A stretch of 64,000 bases of DNA from Nostoc sp. FACHB-280 (GTDB taxonomy: Bacteria > Cyanobacteriota > Cyanobacteriia > Cyanobacteriales > Nostocaceae), in NCBI RefSeq assembly GCF_014697615.1, contig NZ_JACJSD010000003.1, positions 1 to 64,000 on the forward strand, read 5' to 3'. This document shows positions 1 to 9,439 of this stretch, one piece after another (positions within the stretch are counted from its first letter, which is position 1; each line of letters begins with the position of its first letter). The notes under the pieces are model-generated. The model made no database searches. It was not told the origin of the DNA and was given only the letters and a program-made list of their open reading frames with translations. A program made the position numbers and the translations under genes.

Positions 1-381
1 TGTTTATATTGCCAATTGCTTGTATAACTCTTTCCCTACTTGGGCTTTTGCCACCAATTACTGCTAATTCTATTGAATTATACTGATTTTATTCATGCTA
101 TTCTAGCATAGCTACTCTGGGAGAGCCAATTTCATTTATAACTAACTAATTCATTTGTCAAGACAATTGCACTATAGCAATCATCTGATATTTTGCACAA
201 TCTACGTTTAGATCCCCGACTTCTTGAAGAAGTCGGGGATCTTGTAGTTCACGCATGATTTAAAACAGATGACACAATTGTATTTACAAGTAAGCAGAGA
301 AATAAATTTTTATTCCCCTGCCTCATACACTTAATTTATTAAAAGGAAAAAAGAGACTTTTCCCACTTGTTCAAAATCTCA
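1..381. other. Intergenic left edge with one palindrome
   Basis: No confident gene. Bases 3-86 read as a short open hydrophobic tail on the plus strand, ending in tga at 84-86. That could be the C-terminus of a membrane protein that starts outside the window, but 27 codons are too few to assign. The stretch also holds the 31-bp palindrome at 211-241. The rest is AT-rich with no recognisable element. Confidence 0.4.
211..241. repeat. 31-bp near-perfect palindrome, copy 1
   Basis: Two 15-base arms (GATCCCCGACTTCTT and its exact reverse complement) flank a single central base. An identical copy lies at 901-931. The pair brackets the small peptide gene. Each would form a very stable hairpin in RNA. 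On the minus strand this copy lies about 140 bases beyond the peptide gene stop, so it could act as a terminator or as an mRNA 3'-end stabiliser. It resembles the dispersed palindromes common in Nostocales intergenic DNA. Confidence 0.85.
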
Positions 382-660
382 TTAGTCTTGACTTTGAGAA
401 CCTTGTCCGCCGTAACAACCTTGTCCGGGTAAACACTTGGCAAATGGTGTTACTGTAATGATATTACCGACAACCAGACGCACTGATGGTTGCGATGAAA
501 TTATTGGCGATGACTGTTCAGGTGATGATTCTTCTGCTGGCGATACTCCTTGAGTTGGTTGTTCACCACGACCATAATATTTACATCCCCCAGCTAAAAA
601 TTCTTGGTTTTCTGGAGATAAATCCACAAATAAATCGGATACTTTTGTTTGAAACAACAT
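382..660 (-). CDS. Small double-glycine-leader peptide, candidate RiPP precursor
   Basis: A 92-residue protein with no enzyme-like features. Residues 1-25 look like a peptide leader: an acidic/hydrophobic helix with the motif LSPENQEFLAGG ending in Gly24-Gly25, as cut by C39-type peptidase exporters. The predicted core begins at Cys26 and is rich in Pro, Ser, Gln and Gly, with two more cysteines (76 and 82) in a Gly-rich tail. A GAGG ribosome-binding site lies about 8 bases upstream of the ATG. It lies directly downstream of, and on the same strand as, a radical SAM gene, which could be a maturase, but 292 bases and a palindrome separate them. No exporter or peptidase gene is visible nearby. 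The precursor role is inferred from the leader only; a secreted or unrelated small protein is possible. Confidence 0.6.
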   Translation of the reverse strand: MLFQTKVSDLFVDLSPENQEFLAGGCKYYGRGEQPTQGVSPAEESSPEQSSPIISSQPSVRLVVGNIITVTPFAKCLPGQGCYGGQGSQSQD

Positions 661-900
661 AATCTTGACCTCACTTACGTTACATAGGTATTTGTTAATT
701 ACCTATGCTTAATTTATAGACATATTTGTGAAATCAGAAATTATTCTTTAGTTATAAAAAATTAGAATAAAATTCTATCTTTAGAGGTTGAATAAAAATA
801 TTTAGATTAATAGTTTAACATTAGATAAATATTTATTGCATCTTTTTGGATAATCAATATAATTAACCAGCGCCTTTAGTTATACATTAGTGAAAAATAA

Positions 901-931
901 GATCCCCGACTTCTTGAAGAAGTCGGGGATC
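901..931. repeat. 31-bp near-perfect palindrome, copy 2
   Basis: Identical to the palindrome at 211-241. It begins 22 bases beyond the stop of the radical SAM gene (minus strand), so it is well placed as a terminator or mRNA-stabilising hairpin between that gene and the small peptide gene. Confidence 0.85.
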
Positions 932-952
932 TGACATTGATACTCAATTACT

Positions 953-1576
953 TTAAGTTAACTCCAGTCGTCCACGATAACCGGTGACAATACGGCTACC
1001 ATCCTTGAGAATGTGGATTTCGATTTGGTCACTAGCCCAAGTAATTTGCTCGGCTAAAGCGGGGTTAAAAACGTTCACCCGTTGATTACTGGAAGAAACT
1101 GGGGAGTTGGGAGAATTAATCGCTAGGGATTCGACAAATGGCCCATCAATTAAAATATCTAATTGTGCTAATAATTCTTGTGAACCTGGAGGTGCGGAGT
1201 CGGACTGGAGTTGCTTGAGAGTAAAACCTGTAAAAGACATGACATTTAAGCCCGCAGCTTTGAGTTTACGTGCTAAAGCAGCTAAAGCAGGTGCTTGCCA
1301 AAAAGGTTCACCACCTGAGAAGGTGACACCTGTGTTTTGGGGTTTACTGAGAATTTGTTCGGCGAGGGTATCAACAGCAATTAGTTGGTTCATCTCAAAA
1401 GGCCAAGACTCAGGATTAAAGCAACCAGGACAAGCGCGGGGACAACCTTGCACCCAAATCACAGCCCGACAACCAGGGCCATTAACTTCTGACTCGTCAA
1501 CATAACCCATAATGTTGAGATAGCCAGGGGGAATTTCTAGAAGTGTGGGCGATGGGTGAGTAGGTTGAATTTCCAT
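953..1576 (-). CDS. NrdG-like radical SAM 4Fe-4S activating protein
   Basis: A 207-residue radical SAM protein. The cluster motif is C45-x3-C49-x2-C52 (GCPRACPGC), followed by the SAM-binding GGE at 88-90 (FSGGEPF). Length and layout match the short NrdG/pyruvate-formate-lyase-activase type, which has a single 4Fe-4S cluster and no SPASM extension. Family members make a 5'-deoxyadenosyl radical and typically install a glycyl radical on a partner enzyme. No NrdD-like partner gene is in the window, so the substrate is open. A strong AGGAGG site lies 7 bases before the ATG. The small double-glycine peptide gene follows on the same strand. Radical SAM identity is secure; calling it the ribonucleotide reductase activase is less so, and peptide maturation is only a context-based guess. 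Confidence 0.85.
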   Translation of the reverse strand: MEIQPTHPSPTLLEIPPGYLNIMGYVDESEVNGPGCRAVIWVQGCPRACPGCFNPESWPFEMNQLIAVDTLAEQILSKPQNTGVTFSGGEPFWQAPALAALARKLKAAGLNVMSFTGFTLKQLQSDSAPPGSQELLAQLDILIDGPFVESLAINSPNSPVSSSNQRVNVFNPALAEQITWASDQIEIHILKDGSRIVTGYRGRLELT

Positions 1577-1961
1577 CTGTTTCCTCCTGTGCTGAAATTA
1601 CCCAATACTCTTGATGCTTTGATTTGGAATTGTGGGGTGCGATCGCAATCAAAATCTATATCACAGCAATTATCGCTACCAGTCACTCGACATACTGCAT
1701 TTGATTTGACTAAACTGCTATTCTCTATAATTCCATCAACATTGAACCCGAAAAAAATGAGGAACTTGTGAAGATATCTCGCCTAATTCGTGAATCACGT
1801 TTTTTGCGGAAATCAAAAATGATTGACAACACCATTCAATTCGGCAATCAAACCAAATTACTATCTCTGCGTTATATTTATTAATAATATTCTAATTTTA
1901 TGGAAATATTTTCACTTTGATCACCGGAAATTTTTAATAAATTATAAAATTAAAAGACATT
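1577..1961. other. Divergent intergenic region
   Basis: 385 bases between the divergent radical SAM and hybrid kinase genes, presumably holding both promoters. One HIP1 octamer (gcgatcgc) lies near 1640. A 71-codon open frame here overlaps the radical SAM start, resembles no protein, and is treated as chance. No repeat or clear operator was seen. Confidence 0.4.
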
Positions 1962-4900
1962 ATGTATGATCAATCGATGAAAATTCTATTGGTTGATGAT
2001 CAGCCTACTGATTTAACTTTTTTAACTCAAATTCTTGAAGGTGAAAATTATCAGGTACAAAAAATCACTTCAGGTAAACTGGTAATTGATGCAGTACTCA
2101 AAACATTGCCTGATTTAATTTTACTGGACATTCTCATATCAGACATGGATGGTTATGCAGTCTGTCAATATCTCAAAAATCATCCACAAACTCAAAATAT
2201 TCCGGTTATTTTGCTCAGTTCCCTAGAATCTTTGCAAGACAAAGCGAAATTCTTTGAATTAGGTGCTGTTGACTATATTACCAAGCCACTGTGCGCTCCC
2301 GAAATTTTAATCCGCGTCCAGAGCTGCATTCATCGTCAACAACAGCATCAGCAACTAGAGTTGGCCTCAACAGAAAGTACATCTCAGGCACAAGCTTTAC
2401 AACTACTTAATATTAAACTGCGTAACCACTATTTAGTATTAACAGAATTAGCCAAAAATCAAATATTATATCAAGGTGATATCAAGAAAGCATTTGGAGC
2501 CATTACAGAAGCAGCTACCAAAAACTTGGAAACGGAACGAGCTAGTGTCTGGTTATATAATCAAACTTCAACTGCAATCTCTTGTGTAGATTTATTTAAG
2601 CAAAGTCATCAGCAACATAGTGAAGGACGTACTTTAGCTGTAGTAGATTATCCAATTTATTTTCAAGCTTTGCAGCAAGAAGAAGTAATTGCGGTGGAGA
2701 ATGTTCAAACTGATCCACGAACGCAAGAATTTGCTCAACCTTATGCTGCCCTCGACATTACTTCGATTTTAGATATACCAATTCGATCAGTCGGCAAAAC
2801 AGTGGGAGTTTTGTGTTTAGAAGCGGTGGGAGGATTGCGGACTTGGACATTAGAAGACCAAAACTTTGCCCGTTCCCTGGCAAACATAGCATCTTTAATA
2901 CTGGAAGCACGGGAACGTCAACTTGCCGAAACCGCACGTCAAGCTTCTGAAGCCAAGTTAGCATCCGCCTTTAAAGCCTCCCCTGACCCAATTATCTTGT
3001 GTAAACTGCCAGAAACTCGCTACATCGAAGTTAATGATAGCTTTTGTCGGCTATTTGGTTATTCTCGTAATCAAGTCATTGGTCACACTGATCAAGAATT
3101 GCAGATTTGGGCTAATTCGCAAGAAAGTGTGTTTCTGACGCAAATTTTGCAACAAACCAAATCTTTACGCAATTATGAAGTTGATTTCCGTACCGCCAAT
3201 AGAGAAATCAAAACCATGTTGTTCAGTGCGGAAATGATTGAAATTGATGGGCAGAAATATGTGTTAGCCACAGCTAAAGATATTACAGATCGTAAGCAGG
3301 CAGAAAATGAAAGTCGGCTACTACTTTTAACATCTCAAGCTATTACCCGCGCGTTGGATGTGAATAGTGCTTTAAAAGTGGTGTTGCGTTTAATTTGTCA
3401 TTCCATCAATTGGGATTTTGGTGAAGCATGGCTACCGAGTAAAGATGGGAGATTTTTAGAACACAGTTTGGTGTGGTATGGAGAAGAAAGCAGTTTAGGA
3501 CAATTTTCGCTCAATAGCCAAACAGTCAAGTTTGTCTTGGGTGAGGGACTCCCTGGGCGGATTTGGGAAGCGAGACAACCAGAATGGATTGAAGATGTTT
3601 CTGCGGCTACGCAACCAGTATTTTTGCGATCGCCACAAGCTGCCAAGGTAGGATTAAAAGCAGCCTTTGGTATGCCAATTTTAGCTGAGGGTGAAGTATT
3701 AGCAGTTTTAGTATTCTTTAAACGCACTGCCGCATCCATTGATAAGCGTTTATTGATGTTAGTTGGCGCTGTTGCTACCCAGTTAGGCAGTTTAATTCAA
3801 CGCAAAATGATCGAAGCTGCACACAGACAAAGTGAAGAACGTTTACAACTTGCCTTAGAAGCCAGTGACTTGGGTTTGTGGGATCAAAATCTGATCACAG
3901 ATCAAGCTTATTGTAGCTGGCAGTGGGAACACATACTGGGGTACGAAAGCAACTATCTGACAAATACTTCTCAAGCACTTGAGCAATATATCCATCCAGA
4001 AGACTTACCAGCAGTCAGTTCTGCTTTAAAAGGCCATCTCCAAGGAATGAGTCCGGTTTATGAAGTTGAGTATCGGATGCGCTGTGCTAATGGTGAATGG
4101 AAATGGATTCAGTCTCGCGGGAAAATTGTTGAATGTGATGATTGGGGTCAGCCATTACGGATGATCGGTACTCATAAAGATATTACAGAACGCAAGACTT
4201 TAGAGAGAGAATTAGCACTGCGAGAAGCGCGTCTAAATGCTTTTTTCAGCAGTGCGCCTGTGGGGATGAAAATACTCGATCACCAATTGCGATATGTACA
4301 GGTAAATCAAGTTTTAGCTGACATTCACGGATTATCCCCAGAAGAACATATTGGCAAAACAATATACGAAGTTATACCCCAAACTGCACCATTAGTAGTG
4401 CCATTTTATGAACATATACTATCGACTGGCGAAAAGATTCTGAATATAGAAATTTGTACACCCACACCCAAGCAACCAGAAACATTGAGTTATTTTTTAA
4501 CTTCATATTTTCCGATTCCCGATGAAGACAATCGCATTTCTGGAGTGGGTACAGTGGTAGTAGACATTAGCGATCGCAAACGTGCAGAACTGGCTTTGCA
4601 AGAAAGTCGGTTACGCTATCAAACCTTAGCCGATGCTTCACCAGTCGGTATCTACCATACAAACAACTTGGGTCATTGTATCTACCTGAATCAGCGTTGG
4701 TGTGACATTACTGGTTTAGAACAAGCAGAAGCAATGGGGACTGGGTGGGCAGCAGCTTTGCATCCAGATGATCGCGATCGCGTTTTCGCTACCTGGAATG
4801 AAGCCGCCGCCACCAAATCTTTATATACTTGTGAACATCGTTTTCTGCGTCCTGATGGAAAAAGCGTTTGGGTGATTTGCCAAGCCATCCCCGAACTGGA

Positions 4901-7070
4901 TGAACATGGAGAAATTACCGGACACATAGGGACAATTACAGATATTACCGAGACTAAACTCGCAGAAGCCGCTTTGCGGGAGAGTGTCGAACGGGAAAAA
5001 GCAATTGCCCAAGTTATTCAAAGAATGCGCCAAACTTTAGACTTACAGACAATTTTTGCTGCGACAACTGAAGAATTACGCCAAGTATTAAATTGCGATC
5101 GCGTGGTTGTCTATCGTTTTAATCCTGATTGGAGTGGTGAATTTGTCTCAGAATCCATGAGCGAAGGTTGGATTTCTTTAATGTTAGAACAAATCAGTGA
5201 TCCCATCATTGCCAACAATGTTTTAGAAGATGGTCGCTGTCTAGAAAAGATTTTACAAAGCGCCGCTTATCCCATTCAAGATACCTATCTGCAAGCCAAT
5301 CAAGGCGGTGTATATAACCAAGATATCAATTTTCGCTCTGTACCAGATATTTACAAAGCCGATTTTGATTCTTGTTATTTAGATTTATTAGAACGTTTTC
5401 AAGCCAAAGCTTATATTATTGTCCCAATTTTCTGCGGTAGCAAACTGTGGGGCTTACTAGCCAGTTATCAAAACTCTAGTCCACGAGAATGGAAAACTGG
5501 CGAAATTAACATTGTTGTGCAAATTGGCAATCATCTGGGAATTGCTTTACAACAAGCCGAACTGCTGGCACAAACCCAAAGACAATCACAAGCACTACAA
5601 GCCGCAGTGATTACTGCTGATGCTGCCAACAAAGCCAAAAGCGAATTTCTCGCTAACATGAGTCACGAATTACGCACACCACTAAATGCGATTCTTGGCT
5701 TTACCCAAGTTATGAGCTATGACAATCAACTGTCAACAGAACACCAACAACACCTAGCAATTATTAATCGTGCTGGTGAGCATTTGCTGAACTTAATCAA
5801 CGACATCTTAGAAATGTCTAAAATCGAAGCTGGCAGAACAACATTAAACATCAGTCATTTTAATTTAATTGCCTTATTAAACAATCTAGAAGAAATGTTG
5901 CGTTTACGCGCTGAATCAAAAGGGTTACAACTGCACTTTGAATATCCACCACAGCTACCTCAATATGTGGAAACAGACGACAACAAACTACGGCAAGTTT
6001 TACTCAACCTCTTAGGCAATGCCATTAAATTTACTGCTCAAGGTAGCGTGACATTGCGTGTCAAGTTAGCCCAAAAAACACAGGAAAAAATAGATAATAT
6101 TTCCCGACATTTTTTGATATTTGAGGTACAAGATACAGGTGTTGGTATTTCTCCCCAAGAAATTGGTTTGTTATTTCAAGCCTTTGGACAAACTGAAATT
6201 GGACGCAAATCTCAACAAGGAACTGGACTTGGTTTAGCCATTAGTCGTAAATATGTACAGTTGATGGGAGGAGATATCACTGTTACCAGCCAACAAGGTG
6301 TTGGCACTACTTTTATCTTTCAAATTGAAATTGGTCTTGCTTCGACTAGTCAAGTTATAGTTAAACAAAATCAACATCAAATTTTGTGTTTAGCACCAGG
6401 ACAAACTGAGTACAGAATTTTGATTGTAGATGATGTTTTAGAAAACCGTTTAGTACTGGTTAAATTGCTACAAATGAGAGGTTTTGTAGTGCGCGAAGCT
6501 ACAAATGGTCAGGAAGCAATTACCTTATGGCAAGAATGGCAACCACATCTGATTTTTATGGATATGCGTATGCCTGTAATGGATGGCTATGTAGCGACCA
6601 ATGTGATTAAAAATACAAATAAAACAGCAGTTTTGTCTTCTGTTAATTCGACTGTTATTGCTTTAACTGCCCATGCTTTTGAAGAACAAAGAGAAGCCAT
6701 AAGAGCAGCAGGCTGTGATGATTTAATTAATAAGCCATTTCGTGAAGAAGAAATTTTGGAAAAAATTCAAAAATATTTAAGTGTTCAATATATTTATCAG
6801 GAAGAAAGTCAACTATTTGCTCATGAAATCCAATCAAATACGAATTACAATACCATGCACAATGAGGTGTTGGATTGGTTAACCCAAATGCCAGATGAAT
6901 GGCTGACAAAACTACATAACGCTGCTGCTCAGTGTAGTGATGATTTAATTTTCAAGTTAATTTCAGAAATCCCGATTAAGAATTCTATATATCAAAAGTA
7001 TTTGGCAAATTTAGCTCACAACTTTCAGTTTGAAAAAATTATGGATTTGGCTAGTAAAAAATTAAATTAA
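1962..7070 (+). CDS. Multi-PAS/GAF hybrid sensor histidine kinase
   Basis: A 1702-residue soluble hybrid kinase with no membrane segment. Approximate order: receiver domain (6-125, phosphoacceptor Asp56, Lys108), GAF (150-320), PAS (330-450), GAF (455-625), three PAS domains (635-755, 765-885, 895-1010), a phytochrome-type GAF (1030-1205), HisKA with His1235 in SHELRTPLN, HATPase (1335-1455), a second receiver (1485-1610, Asp1534 in MDMRMP), and a short helical tail. The third GAF has the CDRVVVYRF start common in phytochrome and cyanobacteriochrome GAFs, but I did not find a convincing chromophore cysteine. It should sense cytoplasmic signals and pass phosphate through its own C-terminal receiver to an Hpt or regulator encoded elsewhere. 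Translation could begin at Met1 or Met6. It appears to be a single-gene unit. Confidence 0.92.
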   Translation: MYDQSMKILLVDDQPTDLTFLTQILEGENYQVQKITSGKLVIDAVLKTLPDLILLDILISDMDGYAVCQYLKNHPQTQNIPVILLSSLESLQDKAKFFELGAVDYITKPLCAPEILIRVQSCIHRQQQHQQLELASTESTSQAQALQLLNIKLRNHYLVLTELAKNQILYQGDIKKAFGAITEAATKNLETERASVWLYNQTSTAISCVDLFKQSHQQHSEGRTLAVVDYPIYFQALQQEEVIAVENVQTDPRTQEFAQPYAALDITSILDIPIRSVGKTVGVLCLEAVGGLRTWTLEDQNFARSLANIASLILEARERQLAETARQASEAKLASAFKASPDPIILCKLPETRYIEVNDSFCRLFGYSRNQVIGHTDQELQIWANSQESVFLTQILQQTKSLRNYEVDFRTANREIKTMLFSAEMIEIDGQKYVLATAKDITDRKQAENESRLLLLTSQAITRALDVNSALKVVLRLICHSINWDFGEAWLPSKDGRFLEHSLVWYGEESSLGQFSLNSQTVKFVLGEGLPGRIWEARQPEWIEDVSAATQPVFLRSPQAAKVGLKAAFGMPILAEGEVLAVLVFFKRTAASIDKRLLMLVGAVATQLGSLIQRKMIEAAHRQSEERLQLALEASDLGLWDQNLITDQAYCSWQWEHILGYESNYLTNTSQALEQYIHPEDLPAVSSALKGHLQGMSPVYEVEYRMRCANGEWKWIQSRGKIVECDDWGQPLRMIGTHKDITERKTLERELALREARLNAFFSSAPVGMKILDHQLRYVQVNQVLADIHGLSPEEHIGKTIYEVIPQTAPLVVPFYEHILSTGEKILNIEICTPTPKQPETLSYFLTSYFPIPDEDNRISGVGTVVVDISDRKRAELALQESRLRYQTLADASPVGIYHTNNLGHCIYLNQRWCDITGLEQAEAMGTGWAAALHPDDRDRVFATWNEAAATKSLYTCEHRFLRPDGKSVWVICQAIPELDEHGEITGHIGTITDITETKLAEAALRESVEREKAIAQVIQRMRQTLDLQTIFAATTEELRQVLNCDRVVVYRFNPDWSGEFVSESMSEGWISLMLEQISDPIIANNVLEDGRCLEKILQSAAYPIQDTYLQANQGGVYNQDINFRSVPDIYKADFDSCYLDLLERFQAKAYIIVPIFCGSKLWGLLASYQNSSPREWKTGEINIVVQIGNHLGIALQQAELLAQTQRQSQALQAAVITADAANKAKSEFLANMSHELRTPLNAILGFTQVMSYDNQLSTEHQQHLAIINRAGEHLLNLINDILEMSKIEAGRTTLNISHFNLIALLNNLEEMLRLRAESKGLQLHFEYPPQLPQYVETDDNKLRQVLLNLLGNAIKFTAQGSVTLRVKLAQKTQEKIDNISRHFLIFEVQDTGVGISPQEIGLLFQAFGQTEIGRKSQQGTGLGLAISRKYVQLMGGDITVTSQQGVGTTFIFQIEIGLASTSQVIVKQNQHQILCLAPGQTEYRILIVDDVLENRLVLVKLLQMRGFVVREATNGQEAITLWQEWQPHLIFMDMRMPVMDGYVATNVIKNTNKTAVLSSVNSTVIALTAHAFEEQREAIRAAGCDDLINKPFREEEILEKIQKYLSVQYIYQEESQLFAHEIQSNTNYNTMHNEVLDWLTQMPDEWLTKLHNAAAQCSDDLIFKLISEIPIKNSIYQKYLANLAHNFQFEKIMDLASKKLN

Positions 7071-7084
7071 ATCATATAGTAAAA

Positions 7085-7570
7085 CTACCAAAGCTTCATT
7101 AATTGTTTACTCTGCAAAAACAAATCAAATCTATGAATATCTTTTTCACTTTCAAAGGCAGTAACTGGTAAATAATAGAATTGGATTTTAGTCAGGTAGA
7201 GAAAATAATAGTCTGCATTTTTTATGACTTGAATAAAGTTTGAGTAATTAATTTTAACAATACTGCCATCTTCATAAAAGACTGCAAAGAAGTTTTCATC
7301 AATTTCACAGTAGCGATTTTGAAACTCTAATGTAGAACTGCGCTTCTGTACTTTAAAGAGCAAAGGTAAGGAGGCCAAATATGCTACTGAACCTGCAAGA
7401 TATATTAACCACCAATCAAAGCGATTCTGCAATATAGAAATAACAATATAGATTACTAATAAAGGTACTAAGAGAATAAAAAAAAATCTCATCCGCTTGT
7501 AATAGATAGCAGTTAAGATTCCGCCTAATTCTTTTGGTGTAATTTGAAAAGTTTTGGTTTTGATGTACAT
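7085..7570 (-). CDS. YcxB-like membrane protein
   Basis: A 161-residue protein from the ATG at 7570. A longer frame reaches upstream but overlaps the preceding gene, and MYIKTKTFQITPKEL is a natural N-terminus. Two adjacent hydrophobic segments (roughly residues 30-50 and 55-72) form a membrane hairpin, followed by a soluble beta-rich C-terminal domain with the fold pattern of YcxB-like proteins (FYEDGSIVKINYSNF, then an aromatic-rich strand and FLQSKQL). The function of this family is unknown. The start lies 5 bases after the stop of the CocE-type hydrolase gene, so the two are probably co-transcribed and translationally coupled. Family call is by pattern and moderately sure. Confidence 0.7.
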   Translation of the reverse strand: MYIKTKTFQITPKELGGILTAIYYKRMRFFFILLVPLLVIYIVISILQNRFDWWLIYLAGSVAYLASLPLLFKVQKRSSTLEFQNRYCEIDENFFAVFYEDGSIVKINYSNFIQVIKNADYYFLYLTKIQFYYLPVTAFESEKDIHRFDLFLQSKQLMKLW

Positions 7571-7575
7571 ACTAT

Positions 7576-9216
7576 TTAAACCACTGGTAAGAAAATTTGA
7601 GAATTGCGATCGCCACCACAATGTACTGTCAATGTGATAACCTGAGCATTGCCGAAATCATGGCTGTTCAGCACTGCGCCATTACCAGAGTTCATGGCGT
7701 AGGAGGGAAAACAAGCGGCGCTCAAACTCAAACGCAAAGCATTACCTTTGGCAATGCGTACACAAGTCGTTTGCAGTTGAATTTTAATCGGAACGGCAGT
7801 GTTTGGTGGGCAATGTATATAACCTTGGGTCAAATTATATACTTTGCCATCAGGCTGCACTTGGGATAATACAGCGCATAGATCATAACTAGGCTGGTCA
7901 GCAAAGCAATCAATTTCTACCACTACGTCCCCCAGGATATGCAGGTCTTCGGTGAGTTGTTGGCTAGTATAAGTTAACACATCAGAACGACAATCAAGAT
8001 GCGATCGCTCAAATACACCTGCTGGTAATCCTGCATGACCACCTAAAGACGGTACAGGTCGCCAAGGGTCGTGGACTAAAACATCCTGAGTGCTGAGTTC
8101 TGAGTGCTGTACACTGAGCGTAGTCGAAGTGTGAGTGCTGAGTATTCCTGAGTCTTCGCGGATGCTGGCGAGTCCGGTAGTTGACAGAAAATAAGATTTT
8201 TGGTTATCTGTATTTAAACTGGGGAAAGTGCGCCAAATATTACTTCCCATTTCAAACAGACAAATAGAAGACTCCCGCAACAAGCCTGTATCTATATCTT
8301 TCAAAAATTGATCAAACCAGCGAATTTGCATTCTATCTACAGGGCTGGCGGCTTTCGCACCAAAGTCAACTTCGCCGACTTTTCTTCCCCAAGGCAAATG
8401 CGCCCAAGGGCCGACTAATAAGTGTTGGGGTTGGGTACTGCGGGCTGCTATATCTTGGTAAAAACCCAGAGTACCACGCAGATAAGTATCAAACCATCCA
8501 CCGATATGAAATATTGGCAAGTCCACAGCTTGTAAGTGGCGCTTGGGTGAAAGTTCTTCCCAATAATTATCTGCTTGGGGATGGGCTACCCATTCATGAT
8601 AAAAGGACTCTGGGGCAAGTTGTTGGAGAATTTCAGGATTATTTATGGGTAAATTGCGTGCCGCAGTCAATAAAGCTTGATAAGCTGTTTGATCATGGCG
8701 GAGACGCGCGGTTTCTGTGGCTAATTGAATTGCCCAAGCAAGATTAGTTTGTAAACAGAATGCGCCACCTTCATAAGCCCAATCTGTATATAAATCATAA
8801 CCAATCATGGCGGGACAAATTGTTTTTAACGCACTGGGTTTAGCAGATGCGGCGTAGAGTTGAGTCATTCCTTGATAGGAAAAACCATACATCCCGACTT
8901 TGCCATTACTTCCAGGTAAATGTGCTGCCCAATAAATGCTATCTTCACCATCAGCAATTTCATGGGCAAATAACTTAAATTCCCCAGCAGAAGTCCCACG
9001 TCCGCGAACATCTTGAATCACGACAATATAACCTTGGGACGCATACCAACTAGGATGAGCATAGACTACAGTTGATGCGATCGCTCTACCATAAGGTTGT
9101 CGCATTAATAATACCGGAAAATTCTCTGCTGCATCAGGGCGATAAATATCTGCATCCAGCCTGACACCATCGCGGGTGTACATAGATGCAGTTTGTTTCG
9201 GAAGAACTTTATACAT
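7576..9216 (-). CDS. CocE/NonD family (peptidase S15-like) hydrolase
   Basis: About 546 residues from the ATG at 9216; a TTG seven codons upstream (9237) is a weaker alternative. The N-terminal half is an alpha/beta hydrolase: TRDGVRLDADIYRP, then VVIQDVRGRGTSAG, and the nucleophile elbow GFSYQG (Ser113 from this start). The C-terminal half is the jelly-roll domain typical of X-Pro dipeptidyl peptidase and cocaine esterase relatives (the DLCAVLSQVQPDGKVYNLTQG stretch). Such enzymes hydrolyse acyl, peptide or ester bonds, and the substrate cannot be told from sequence. No signal peptide is evident, so it is probably cytoplasmic. Around 8089-8165 the gene carries a low-complexity segment made of gagtgctgag-type repeats, encoding about 26 residues that look inserted between the two domains. 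It is followed by a YcxB-like gene. Confidence 0.88.
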   Translation of the reverse strand: MYKVLPKQTASMYTRDGVRLDADIYRPDAAENFPVLLMRQPYGRAIASTVVYAHPSWYASQGYIVVIQDVRGRGTSAGEFKLFAHEIADGEDSIYWAAHLPGSNGKVGMYGFSYQGMTQLYAASAKPSALKTICPAMIGYDLYTDWAYEGGAFCLQTNLAWAIQLATETARLRHDQTAYQALLTAARNLPINNPEILQQLAPESFYHEWVAHPQADNYWEELSPKRHLQAVDLPIFHIGGWFDTYLRGTLGFYQDIAARSTQPQHLLVGPWAHLPWGRKVGEVDFGAKAASPVDRMQIRWFDQFLKDIDTGLLRESSICLFEMGSNIWRTFPSLNTDNQKSYFLSTTGLASIREDSGILSTHTSTTLSVQHSELSTQDVLVHDPWRPVPSLGGHAGLPAGVFERSHLDCRSDVLTYTSQQLTEDLHILGDVVVEIDCFADQPSYDLCAVLSQVQPDGKVYNLTQGYIHCPPNTAVPIKIQLQTTCVRIAKGNALRLSLSAACFPSYAMNSGNGAVLNSHDFGNAQVITLTVHCGGDRNSQIFLPVV

Positions 9217-9439
9217 ACGATAACTACAGATGAGCAAGATGAAATCAGGTAGATTATGAGATGTATCTATTGGGGGAATTATCTCTGCATCTATGATATG
9301 GCTTACTGCTCAAATTTCAGCAATTAGATGTATGTACGATATTTGGCTGAATGTTTTAATGGAATTAATGTGCTAGAACTACATTCGAGCAGAGAATTTG
9401 TATCAGTTAATTAATTTTTAGTTAAATAGAAATTATCTT

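Noticed and set aside
1-86. Partial membrane protein tail at the left edge
   Set aside because: Only 27 codons are visible, and the opposite strand is equally open for a similar length, so no call can be supported.
1107-1505. 132-codon open frame opposite the radical SAM gene
   Set aside because: It is antisense to a gene with clear catalytic motifs and has no protein-like pattern of its own.
953-1576. Naming the radical SAM gene nrdG
   Set aside because: Motifs and length fit, but no class III ribonucleotide reductase gene is present in the window, so the specific partner is not supported.
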